From Priapulus caudatus (lineage: Eukaryota > Priapulida > Priapulimorpha > Priapulimorphida > Priapulidae), in NCBI RefSeq assembly GCF_000485595.1, contig NW_014577089.1, positions 357,055-395,426 on the forward strand: DNA of 38,372 nucleotides, read 5' to 3'. Made by a program: the position numbers and the translations under genes. The notes under the pieces were generated by a model, which worked only from the letters and a program-made list of their open reading frames with translations, had not been told where the DNA came from and ran no database searches. Below are positions 30,201-38,372 of the stretch, piece by piece (within the stretch, counting starts at the first letter, position 1; every line of letters begins with the position of its first letter).

Positions 30201-32469
30201 TCTTCTCGGATCATCTTCAAATTTCGCATGAAGGTGCGCTATCGTAAAGCGAAGACGCCAATCGTTTTTGGTGTGGGCGGAGTCATGGTAACGACATTTT
30301 TTGTCGAAATATTCTAGAACCTGTAACTTCTGCAGTTTTTACCCGATTGTCATGAAATTTGGCACACAGGACCAATATATACATATATATATGTTATATC
30401 GGCCCTGTGTGCCAAATTCCATGACAATTGGGTAAAAACAGCACAATTTACAGGTTCTACAATATTTCCACAAAAATGTTGTTACCATGGCAACGATGAC
30501 TCCGCCCACACCAAAAACGATTGGCGTCTTCGCTTTACCATAACGCACCTTCATGCGAAATTACCTTTTTGGCCAGGTGAAACACTGTACATAGTCAGGG
30601 TTCTCCAAGAGCACTTATAGCCTGGGGGCGCGCCAGGCTATCGTCGAGCCCCGCCATCCTAAAATGCACCCGCCTCTCTAAATATCATAGCCCCCGGACC
30701 CCCCTAGCACGCAAACCGCCTTCCGCGATTTGCAACTAGGACCGTAAAGGCAGCACCCGCCATGCTATAATGGAAAAGCTTGGAGAACCCTGATAGTATA
30801 CCAGTTGCAGATATGACCATAGTCTTAGTCGCATACTTGGAAAAGCCTAAGCATACAGCAAATATCAAATTTTGTAATTCCTCTGTGCCTGGGGCCCGTT
30901 GTCAGAAACAAAATTAGTCTTGACATTAACTTCCACTCGTAAACCGTTGACAGAAACATCACAAAGTTACGAGAATGAAAAATCTTCGAAAATATCCTCT
31001 TAACATTACGTGAGCCCAGACCCTCTCGTAACTTTAATATTAAGATGAAAAGAACACATTTACACTACGAATTACAATTATAGTGATATTATATTTTGTA
31101 ATAATGAATAAAATGTGTTTTTCTTTAAAACCACGTCAAAAACATTAATTATCTACCAATCATAAAACAAAACAAAACATTTACAAATTGCGTATAGCAT
31201 TTGTTCTCTTGTTTTAATGTTGTTTGCCACTGGCCACGACTCTTGAGTCTCGTGTTACAGTGTGGGAATTTGTCTTGTTGTGCAGAATAAATTCATGATC
31301 GCGTCGTTTTTCATCAAATATTATTTATATGTGGTTAGCCATCATAATATGCATATATATTACTGTGATGTACAATAAATGTGTATGAATTTGAATTTTG
31401 TGATCGATTCTCATCCAATCATCAGCCTTGTGATGAAGTTCCTGTTCTCGTAAGTTTTCTAATAGTTGCGATGTGTTTCTGTCAACGCTCCTCTCGTAAC
31501 ATTAACATTAGTCGTAAGTGTTGTCTTAGCATTAATATTAGCATTAACTTTACGATGTTTCTGACAACGGCCCCCTGGACATAAACAAACAATCACAGAT
31601 ATAGAAACATTGCGCCAAATCACACGATAGTACATAACCGATCCCTCAGTTAGATACACCGTGGCTGCGCAATAATCAACAGTGGCAATTTTACTACACT
31701 AAGTGGCGAATGCAATTGGCGAGTGATTAAACCACTCACAAAATTACGATTTGAAATCGTCAAATTGCAGAGTCATGATGTAAATACTAACCTATACCTA
31801 TCCCCTGTTTTTGCCTATAGTTTTTCGTTGGTGGCTAAAAAATAACTGGTGGCTCAAGTCTTGGCTCAAACTTTAAAACATACAGAGGGAGCCCTGCACA
31901 TATGTACATGTTGCTTTACATGCAGAACATATTTTACTGTTTATTGAATCTTTGTAGATCATGGTCTAGGCATAGTTTGTAACAAGAAATATGTTGACAT
32001 CTTTCTCTAAAATGAAGCTCCTCAACGTTTATATCTGTATCAGAGTTGTCTCAATGAATTTCTGAAGGCATATCATTTACAGGTGGATTGGAAAACATCT
32101 TATTGGAAAAATTATTTGCCTTGGGTGTACAAACCTTGATGGAATAGTAATGCATTCCTTGTATTACGGTGTGGCATGTGAACAGACTAAAGCCGAGTTA
32201 GACATTTTGTAGGGTAAAGGAACATGTGGTGTAATTCTATTAAAAGCATTTCCTGTAACAAATACTGGACATGTAATATTGTGTAAATTTCAGTTCGTTC
32301 ATTTGGGACCGAAGATCGGCCAACTGAGAGACCAGTTGCTCCAAGGGAAGAGGTGTATGAGTACATCATCTTTAGAGGCAGTGACATTAAAGATTTGCGT
32401 GTTTGTGAACCACCCAAGCCGCAGCCCCAATTGAAATCGGGCTTAGCTCAAGACCCTGCTATTGTACAG
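27111..32469 (+). CDS. LSM14: LSM14 (RAP55/Scd6/Trailer hitch) N-terminal LSm domain, exons 1-2, partial
   Basis: This is an mRNP protein of P-bodies and stress granules that represses translation and works with the decapping machinery (DDX6, EDC4, 4E-T in known orthologues). The first two coding exons, 27111-27234 and 32294-32469, join in phase (Val42 split G|TT) to give 100 residues. The start [20 protein letters not shown] and then [39 protein letters not shown] and DPAIVQ are near-identical to animal LSM14 LSm domains. The ATG is in a good context (ACCATGA). The FDF, TFG-box and RGG parts must be encoded beyond the window, since nothing after 32470 matches them. It cannot be assigned to LSM14A or LSM14B; it probably predates their split. 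Confidence 0.95.
27784..27853 (+). other. tRNA-like segment (SINE-type A and B boxes)
   Basis: TGGCAGCAGCGCAACGGTTA approximates a pol III A box, and GGGATCGAATCCC contains a B box (GATCGAATCC) forming a T-arm-like stem about 40 bp later. I see no paired acceptor stem, so this is a tRNA-derived promoter remnant rather than a tRNA gene. Confidence 0.5.
28012..28049. repeat. Interstitial telomere-like (TTAGGG)n tract
   Basis: About six TTAGGG units occur, one of them a base short (TTAGG). It lies inside the composite element, so it was probably carried in by it rather than marking a chromosome end. Confidence 0.92.
28670..28960. promoter_or_regulatory. Candidate cryptic or alternative promoter in LSM14 intron 1
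   Basis: A YY1-like ACCGCCATGTTT (minus strand ATGGCGG) lies at 28678-28689, an NRF1-like CTGCGCATGC at 28693-28702, and a plus-strand AAAATGGCGGAC at 28944-28955. Outward-facing ATGGCGG boxes of this kind are typical of divergent housekeeping promoters. The short frames starting at these ATGs (5 residues minus, 25 residues plus at 28947-29024) are not recognisable proteins. Confidence 0.3.
30037..30048. promoter_or_regulatory. Perfect NRF1-type motif
   Basis: CGCGCATGCGCA matches the palindromic NRF1 consensus YGCGCAYGCGCR at every position. It stands 85 bp before an ATG opening a 32-residue unrecognised frame (30133-30231). It may mark an unannotated promoter. Confidence 0.35.
30220..30562. 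mobile_element. 343-bp near-perfect palindrome
   Basis: The arms run inward from AATTTCGCATGAAGGTGCG and its reverse complement at 30562 to an AT-rich centre near 30391 (ATATATATGT). Both arms contain GGCACACAGG, GTAGAACCTGTAA-like and CACACCAAAAACGATTGGCG blocks in opposite orientation, about 85-90% identical by eye. No flanking duplication was found. The frame called across it is a palindrome artefact. Confidence 0.8.
30596..30792. mobile_element. 197-bp hAT-like MITE
   Basis: Perfect 14-bp terminal inverted repeats CAGGGTTCTCCAAG lie at 30596-30609 and (reversed) 30779-30792, flanked by ATAGT on both sides (30591-30595, 30793-30797). CAGGG termini are typical of hAT elements, and families with 5-bp duplications exist. 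The superfamily call is an inference. Confidence 0.72.
30888..31578. mobile_element. About 690-bp MITE with GGCCCGTTGTCAGAAAC termini
   Basis: The left end CCTGGGGCCCGTTGTCAGAA is mirrored by GTTTCTGACAACGGCCCCCT at the right end. Inner blocks also pair: CTCGTAA, CATTAAC and TTAATATTA motifs occur in opposite orientation near each end. It carries no coding sequence. It may be PIF/Harbinger-like, judging by the G-rich end; the target duplication is unclear. Confidence 0.65.
32294..32469 (+). CDS. LSM14: LSM14 exon 2
   Basis: Residues 42-100, starting [20 protein letters not shown] and ending DPAIVQ. The acceptor is AAATTTCAG and the donor is CAG|GTAAAT. It completes the LSm domain. Confidence 0.96.
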
Positions 32470-32617
32470 GTAAATAGTAACTGATATCGTCTCTGAATTC
32501 AGAGTATATCGTAGTTTCAGAATTGTGTGTTCATTTTAAACTACTAGCAGGCTTCACCGTCTGAGAAAACCACGGGGCATAAAAAAGGCCTGTCATTTAC
32601 TCGACGGGGCTGATTCT

Positions 32618-33110
32618 TAGCTCGCCTTGACATTGTCAAGATGAGCTATTGCCATCGGGTGTCGTCCGTCGTACGTCCGTCCGTCCGTCAACATTTGGCT
32701 ACAATCAACGATAACTCAAGAACCGTTTGACCCACATGTTTCAAATTGCATATAGTTGTTACTCCTATGGGAGATGTTTGAACGTCCTATTTTGGAGCAC
32801 GCCAGTCGACCTACTTTCGAGGCACGTCCACTTTTTGGCAAAAATGAAAGCCATTTCAGTCAGTTAGGTTAAGATTGCCATTTCTTGTAATGTGGACAGA
32901 ATAAGACCGGCCCCAAAACACATCACACGTTGATTTTTGTTTAATAAGCAAATTAGGTAGATTTAGCAATCACTAGCAGTTGCAGTGCCGCCTATGCAAC
33001 GATCTAACTCAAGAAGCCGTTTGACCCACATGTTCAAATTGAATACAGCTTTACTCCTATGGGAGAGATTTGAACGCCTATTTTGGAGCACGCCAGTCCC
33101 GACCAGTGAA
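32618..33110 (+). repeat. GTCCGTC-type interspersed repeat, copy A with internal duplication
   Basis: It starts with a hairpin, AGCTCGCCTTGACA pairing with TGTCAAGATGAGCT, then GTCCGTC units and CAACATTTGGCTACAATCAA. A block from CGTTTGACCCACATG to TTTTGGAGCACGCCAGTC occurs twice (about 32725-32812 and 33013-33098), with single-base indels between copies. Repeats with this hairpin plus GTCCGTCGTCCGT start are, to my knowledge, common in marine invertebrate genomes. Confidence 0.7.
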
Positions 33111-34022
33111 AAATGTTCAAGTAATACGTGAAGGTCACGGTACTGTCATAACAAATAAAATCGTTCAAACCACCATGCTGCTCTATTCACCAAGCTCAAT
33201 CGCGCAATCCCCTCACAGTGATATCCAATACGTTTCTGTTCCCTTCTTTGCGTTCTGGAAACCCCGATTAACATTAGTTACTTTCAGCTGACCTAGTTAA
33301 ACACACAATCCCTCCCCTTGCAACGAAGAGAGTCAATTTGACCTTGCAATTCAAATAGAAACCAAATTTACTTAACGAAGTTGTAACACCTGGAAAAATA
33401 TAGCAATCCACGGTCTGTGTCTAATAATAAAGTGAAATCAACATAGGTTTGTCAGGACTTTGTTATGAAAATAACCTCCTCCATTCCTGTAAACTGTATT
33501 CCTAATCCTTATAACACGAGTCATACCAAACTAGCATAACACGCTCTATGTCGCCTTATATCAGTCAACTAAGCAATCCAGACTCTACCAAATCTCAAAA
33601 CAACCACAAACCGGATAACTCAACTTATAACTCTATACTGTAACTTGTACAACTACTAAACAAACGCGTACTTAGTCAGAATTGCTAACACGTAGTAAGA
33701 TAGTCACACAACAGATCAAAATTAAACAGAACTATTCATATTCGTAGACGACTAATAGTTCGAATCGTTACTCTACAGAATATCGCTCCTTCAAACAAGT
33801 ACTAGATATTTTGATATATACAGTAATACTATGATATATACAAGAGCTATAAACCCGCTCGAGTGTACAAACCGAAAAACGGGAAAATAGTCGCATTCAC
33901 GGCAATATCTATTTCTACTGAGCGTCCATGGGGAGGCATGATACGCCGCAAATAAAGTCGGCCAACGAGTACTCGTAGAAACAAGCGGTTGGTCTTATTT
34001 AAGAGCAACGAATGCTGCTTAA

Positions 34023-35125
34023 GCCGGACACAGGCTAGGCGATCTAGATCGCCGTTCTACCACCTGACGGCGAAGTGCGCGCGGGCCCGTACCGTGCGTG
34101 TCATAAGTGTGTGCGGGTGGTGCAGGTACCTGTGCGTAGCGTTGCGGTGCATGTTACACAGTGCGGCAACGCGTGGTGTGCGTGCGTGGCATGTACCTGC
34201 GTGCGTGGCTGTGCACGTACAAGTCGGTGCAAAGTGTGTGCGGCGCGCAACGCTGCGTGCGTGCGTGTGGCACGTACATCTCGTCATAAGTGTGTGCTGC
34301 GTGGCAGGAACACGTTCGTCATAAGTTGTGCGTGCGGTGCAGGTAGCACGTTCCGTGCTAGGTGTGCGTCCGAGGTGTGCACCCGTACACGTCCTGTCTG
34401 CGTGCGTGTGCACGTAGCACTGTGCGTGCAGAAGTTGGGCCGTTGCCGTGCACGTACACGTGCGTGCATAAATGAGTGGCCGTCGCGTGCTGCACGTACA
34501 CGTGCGTGCATAACTGTGTGCGTGCGTATGTGCACGTACAGTGCTGCATACGTGTGCTGTGCAGGACACGTGTGTGCCGGCGATGTGTGTGCTAGGTACC
34601 GGTGCGTGGCGTCATACGTGGCGTGCGTTGCACGTACACGTGCGTGCATGAGTGTGCGGCGTGGGTACGTACCGGAATAGGCGTTCGTCGTATCGGCGGT
34701 GCATGTACACGTGATTGCGTGCGGTGCAGGTAGCACTGTGTGGGCGTGCGTGCGACGTGCGGTTGCAGGTACGTGCGTGCGTCGTGCGTGTTGGTGTGCA
34801 CGTACACTGCGGCAGATGTGTGCGGGGTGTGTACTTACACGTCGTGCGTGCGTGCATGAAACATCGCTATTGACGTCAGTATCATGCACAGCTCTGGTTG
34901 GCGATGAATTGTACAATCGCGCGATTTCATCGCCGGCCCCCGGCCCGGACACACTCGGCATTAAATCGGCGCCAAAACGCTCCGATATATCACACGTTTT
35001 GATCTTATGCGATCGAAATCGTCGACGCAACTTGGGCGATCTAAAATCGCGGCGATTGAGTGGAACCTATCTAGGCGATTTCCACGGCGATTTGCGCCCG
35101 ATTTATCGCCTAGTGTGCCGGCCCT
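34023..35125. mobile_element. 1.1-kb TTAA-flanked inverted-repeat element with expanded GTGCGTGC array
   Basis: TTAA at 34019-34022 and 35126-35129 flanks imperfect inverted repeats (GCCGGACACAGGCTAGGCGA on the left; TCGCCTAGTGTGCCGGCCC on the right). The right part has many ATCGCC/GGCGAT motifs. TTAA duplications are typical of piggyBac and Kolobok elements; no transposase is present. Frames of up to 248 residues across it are low-complexity artefacts. Confidence 0.65.
34075..34860. repeat. GTGCGTGC / CACGTACACGTGCGTGCATA satellite-like array
   Basis: The plus strand is G/T-rich, with degenerate GTGCGTGC and CACGTACA units. The 20-mer CACGTACACGTGCGTGCATA is present at about 34451 and 34493, and a variant at 34630. 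It fills most of the TTAA-flanked element. Confidence 0.85.
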
Positions 35126-35334
35126 TTAAGCATACCAGAACTATCAGAACCGGCATAAACAAAGTATAATAAATATGGCCGTGAAATAGCACTATTTCCC
35201 CGTTGCATCACTCTAGGTATTTATTAGCTCCTAATAATATAATAATATTATATAATTTATATATAATATATCAAGAAGCGAATAAAGGCGAGCGTACAAA
35301 CGGTAAATATCTGAAACCAATGTGCAGTATTAGT

Positions 35335-35747
35335 AAGTGATGTCACGATCATGATTATACTCGATCATCCGTTGAAACAAGTGGGCTTCGAACAAGCGCT
35401 TGTTACAAAAATCCATAACGATTTTCCATCGAAAAAAACAAAATAGATATAGTTTTTAACACCACTGAACAAGAAAACTGAAAAGGTGAGATAGAATCAG
35501 AGATATCATCGCTACTATACAGTATCCTTGATTAACATACCATGATTAATACCACAGTAGTAAAGCAGTCGCAAAACAAACAGTAAACAGGGCTAAACAA
35601 GCAATCCTACATGCACACACTACATGCGCACGCTGCCGTTACGCACACCAGGCATTCAACACCGCCGAGTACGCCGAGTTAAGCCGATCATCGTTACTTG
35701 GTCCAACGATGATGCGATTACGAAATTACAACCGATGGACAACACTA
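35335..35747 (+). repeat. Dispersed direct repeat, copy 1
   Basis: Shared blocks with 38054-38372 include ATCCATAACGATTT, AACAGTAAACAGGGCTAAAC and ATTACAACCGAT in the same order and strand, with frequent short indels. The copies start about 2.7 kb apart. This could be an LTR-like pair, a segmental duplication or two copies of one element; no open frame lies between them. Confidence 0.7.
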
Positions 35748-36811
35748 AGTCATTACAGTCGAATTAATAAACTTCCCGTTTTTATTTGCCGATCTTTGCA
35801 TATTATGATCAGTCTTCCTACCTGTTCATATAAAAGAAACCACATGTGCCTACGATGCCCCTAACGCCTGAGATACTGAGCGTGGCAAATCTGGTATTTC
35901 GCCAGTGAGTGTTAACACGACCCCCACGGATTAAACACACGGCATGCCCACACGTCAAACGTGATCGAGATCAGTCAGTACTGTGACGTCTCTCGACCGT
36001 AAACTTCGTAAACCCGAGCATGTTTCCCGTCAATGATTCTGTTATGTTGCCGATAAGTGATGACCTCGCACCTGTGCCCGACCTCACGCCGACTATAGTA
36101 AACTCGTAGATGACGTAGAGTCGCAGCGCCACTCATGGCGCACACAGCGGAGACCGAGGAAGCAAGCACACGGCACATGCCGTACACTCCGCCACAATCA
36201 GAGACCGGTCACCAGTAAACTGACCTAATCTAGTTGGTGTTCGCGAAAATACCAGAATTCACCGCCATTTCCAGCGTAGGGCCATCGTAGGGACACTGCG
36301 GTTTGTTTTATATGACAAGTAGGACAGCTGATCAGTAATACTGCAAGAATCGTCCAAAATAACACGGGAAAGTTATTAATCACTAATACTGGGCAACATG
36401 TTCAAGCCATTTACCGTGACGCCTCGCTTCTTATATCTCTTGAATCATATTATACAATACTGAATATATGCTGAATCTAAATGTCAGCGAGTCCAAGAAG
36501 TCGCCAGAATGCATCTCGAGCTCTAAAATCAAAACGCAGAACCCCCCCCCCCCCACCCTCCCCGCAAAGGCAAAAATTTTGCCACTGCGTAGCGTCAGCG
36601 CGCACTCAGCAAAGTAAGGCTGGGAAGATATTTTGAATGCAGTAGATTTCCCAAGGTCACTACCCTGCTGCTAGTGAACATTTAGTTAGTTCTAAGCCCT
36701 GTCTGCCCACATTGATCTCACGAATACTGTGCCATAATTAAAAAATATGTTTTCCTCACCCGACCGCCATTCCATAAAGGGGCCAGCTCATAACATTTTT
36801 AGCTCACCTTG

Positions 36812-37130
36812 ACATCTCAGTTGAGCTATTAGCCATGCGGTGCCGTCGTCCGTCGTGACGCCTCCGTCAACATTTGGTTTCGTCAACGATAAACTCAGAA
36901 CCCGTTTGGATCGGCCACAGTTTTGAAATTAGGTGTAGTTTTACTTACTAATGCTCCATAAGGCACGTCGCCTAGTTTGACAGCACGCCAGTTCGAATCG
37001 TACTTTCGATGCCACTGCAATTTTTTGGCAAAAATGAGATTGCCCATTAGCAGTTCAGGTTCAACGGATTTGCTCAGTTTGGTATGTAAATAAGGCCCAG
37101 GGGTTTGATATTTAAAAAAAATTTATTCAA
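36812..37130 (+). repeat. GTCCGTC-type interspersed repeat, copy B
   Basis: TTTTTAGCTCACCTTGACAT opens this copy, followed by GAGCTATTAGCC, CGTCGTCCGTCGTGACG, GTCAACATTTGG and CAGCACGCCAGTTCG, in the order seen in copy A (32618-33110). It carries many more single-base differences and indels. Confidence 0.65.
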
Positions 37131-38053
37131 ATCTAGGTAGGTTCTGGCAATTATATAGCATATTATATAAACACCACCCCAATTCCTGTGGTGTCACACT
37201 CGTCTGTTCGTACAGATTCATGACAATATCTTATAATGCAAAATGTATTTCTGCTCCACCCTGCTGAATAAAAGTCTATATAGAGTAAAGATTACAACAC
37301 ATGTCGGAACGCAGCCAATAACCATTATTTTCAAGGCACATCGCTAGCCATACACAGGTATAGCCCATCTACGGTCACCAAATGGGATCATGTTGTTTAA
37401 ATAGTTATGCGTAACGAGCAATCGTTTCTATAATGTAGTCGATGGTGCTCATTAACAACGGACTTCTCTTACTCATCATTGGTCTTTTGAGTGACAACAG
37501 CATTGACACCTTATCTATTGATCTTTCCCATTCATTTTTTTTTACCAATTTAATCACTGTACATTATATAAACTGTCAGGCAATACAATTATAATGTAGC
37601 CAGAAGTTAAAACAAACATTCAACATTAAAGGTATACTCCACATCAAGCACCCCCGAGCAGCGGACAGCCCTACCTGAATTTGTAGAAAGACCACCCCTT
37701 CAAAAAAAGCAGCCTACCTACCTGCCCAAAACTTCAGCGCTGGTCGGGTGAGGGCAAACAATATGTTTTTTCATTGGGCTCCTGTTGCAAGTATCATCCT
37801 AATGTGTGGAGCAGTTTGATAAATTCGTAGAGTTACCCAGCTGACATTTACTTTTGGTCCCTGAGAATTTCTAGCTTAGTTTTCCTTGTATAATCCCACC
37901 GTCATTTGGCAATTTCTTGTATCCTTCTGTATCTTGAGCAAATAGTACAAAAAGAATTTTTAAGTTATATTGTCGACACGACGAAGTCTTAAAATTTTCT
38001 TGTCTGGGAAACATCGTGTAACAGTTAACGAATAAATATGTGAAAGTTTATAA

Positions 38054-38372
38054 CTGAGTGATGTACCATCCATCGATTATGACTCGATCATCGTTGAAAG
38101 TGGCTCGAAACCAAGGCTTGGTTATCAAAATCCATAACGATTTCATCGGCAAAAAAAAATAATTTGAACACGAAAACTGAAAAGTGATGAGAATCATACA
38201 TGTATAACACACAGAATAAACAGTGCAAAACCAACAGTAAACAGGGCTAAACAAGGCACATACAGCACCGCCGTTACCGCACCGCAGAATTCAACACCCC
38301 GAGTACGCGATGTAACGATCAATCGTTCCTTGGGTCAACCGATACGATTACGAATTACAACCGATTGACAAG
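38054..38372 (+). repeat. Dispersed direct repeat, copy 2 (cut by window end)
   Basis: This is the partner of 35335-35747. It starts AGTGATGTACCATCCATCGA and runs to the window edge at ATTACAACCGATTGACAAG, so its right end is not visible. Confidence 0.7.

Larger units (their letters stand above)
27235..32293 (+). other. LSM14 intron 1, repeat-rich
   Basis: This 5.06-kb intron contains four separate inverted-repeat elements and the promoter-like motifs listed individually. The remaining parts (28970-30000 and 31600-32290) show a small GAGAAGGT hairpin near 29210-29235 and otherwise nothing recognised. Confidence 0.7.
32470..38372 (+). other. LSM14 intron 2 (open-ended), no coding sequence seen
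   Basis: After LSM14 exon 2 I find no further LSM14 exon (no FDF, TFG or RGG coding sequence). The stretch holds the GTCCGTC repeats, the TTAA element, the direct repeats and a C12 run near 36543. The segments 33120-34018, 35130-35330 and 37140-38050 hold nothing I recognise. Confidence 0.6.

Noticed and set aside
34057-35030. Frames of up to 248 residues, His/Thr/Ala/Arg- or Cys/Arg/Val-rich
   Set aside because: They arise from the GTGCGTGC/CACGTACA array, which lacks stops in several frames; the composition is pure repeat.

Overview
The window is animal (metazoan) nuclear DNA. The genes are split by GT-AG introns, an axonemal dynein implies motile cilia, and two mobile elements carry TTAGGG-type telomere-like tracts. 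Many small inverted-repeat transposons fill the introns. This fits an aquatic invertebrate with a moderately large genome; I cannot name the phylum from the sequence.

Three protein genes account for all the coding sequence I can support. (1) Positions 1-9182, + strand: the 3' part of an axonemal dynein heavy chain of the DNAH10 type. Sixteen exons encode the last 846 residues, from the end of AAA5 through AAA6 to the C-terminal domain and stop. The upstream part lies outside the window. (2) Positions 14697-26729, - strand: a complete TAF4 gene (TFIID subunit 4), 13 exons, 922 residues, with the conserved N-terminal motif, a TAFH/NHR1 domain and the C-terminal histone-fold/TAF4 region. (3) From 27111, + strand: the first two coding exons (100 residues, the LSm domain) of an LSM14/RAP55/Scd6 mRNP protein. 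Its remaining exons lie beyond 38372.

Layout: DNAH10 and TAF4 converge across about 5.5 kb without a recognisable gene (9183-14696). TAF4 and LSM14 are head to head, with 381 bp between start codons holding NRF1-like and YY1-like motifs, so they probably share a bidirectional promoter. To my knowledge human TAF4 and LSM14B are also divergent neighbours on chromosome 20q13.33, so this may be an ancient microsyntenic pair.

The introns and the right-hand 6 kb are rich in non-autonomous elements. These include a 298-bp element with a 9-bp target duplication, a PIF/Harbinger-like MITE, a 774-bp fold-back flanked by TA, a CCCGCGTTTT-rich fold-back with a 33-bp tandem array, a hAT-like MITE, a 343-bp palindrome, a TTAA-flanked element stuffed with a GTGCGTGC array, and a composite element with terminal inverted repeats, a tRNA-like A/B-box segment, a (TTAGGG)n tract and 17-bp flanking direct repeats. 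I found no bacterial operon, CRISPR array, rRNA, convincing tRNA gene or intact transposase.
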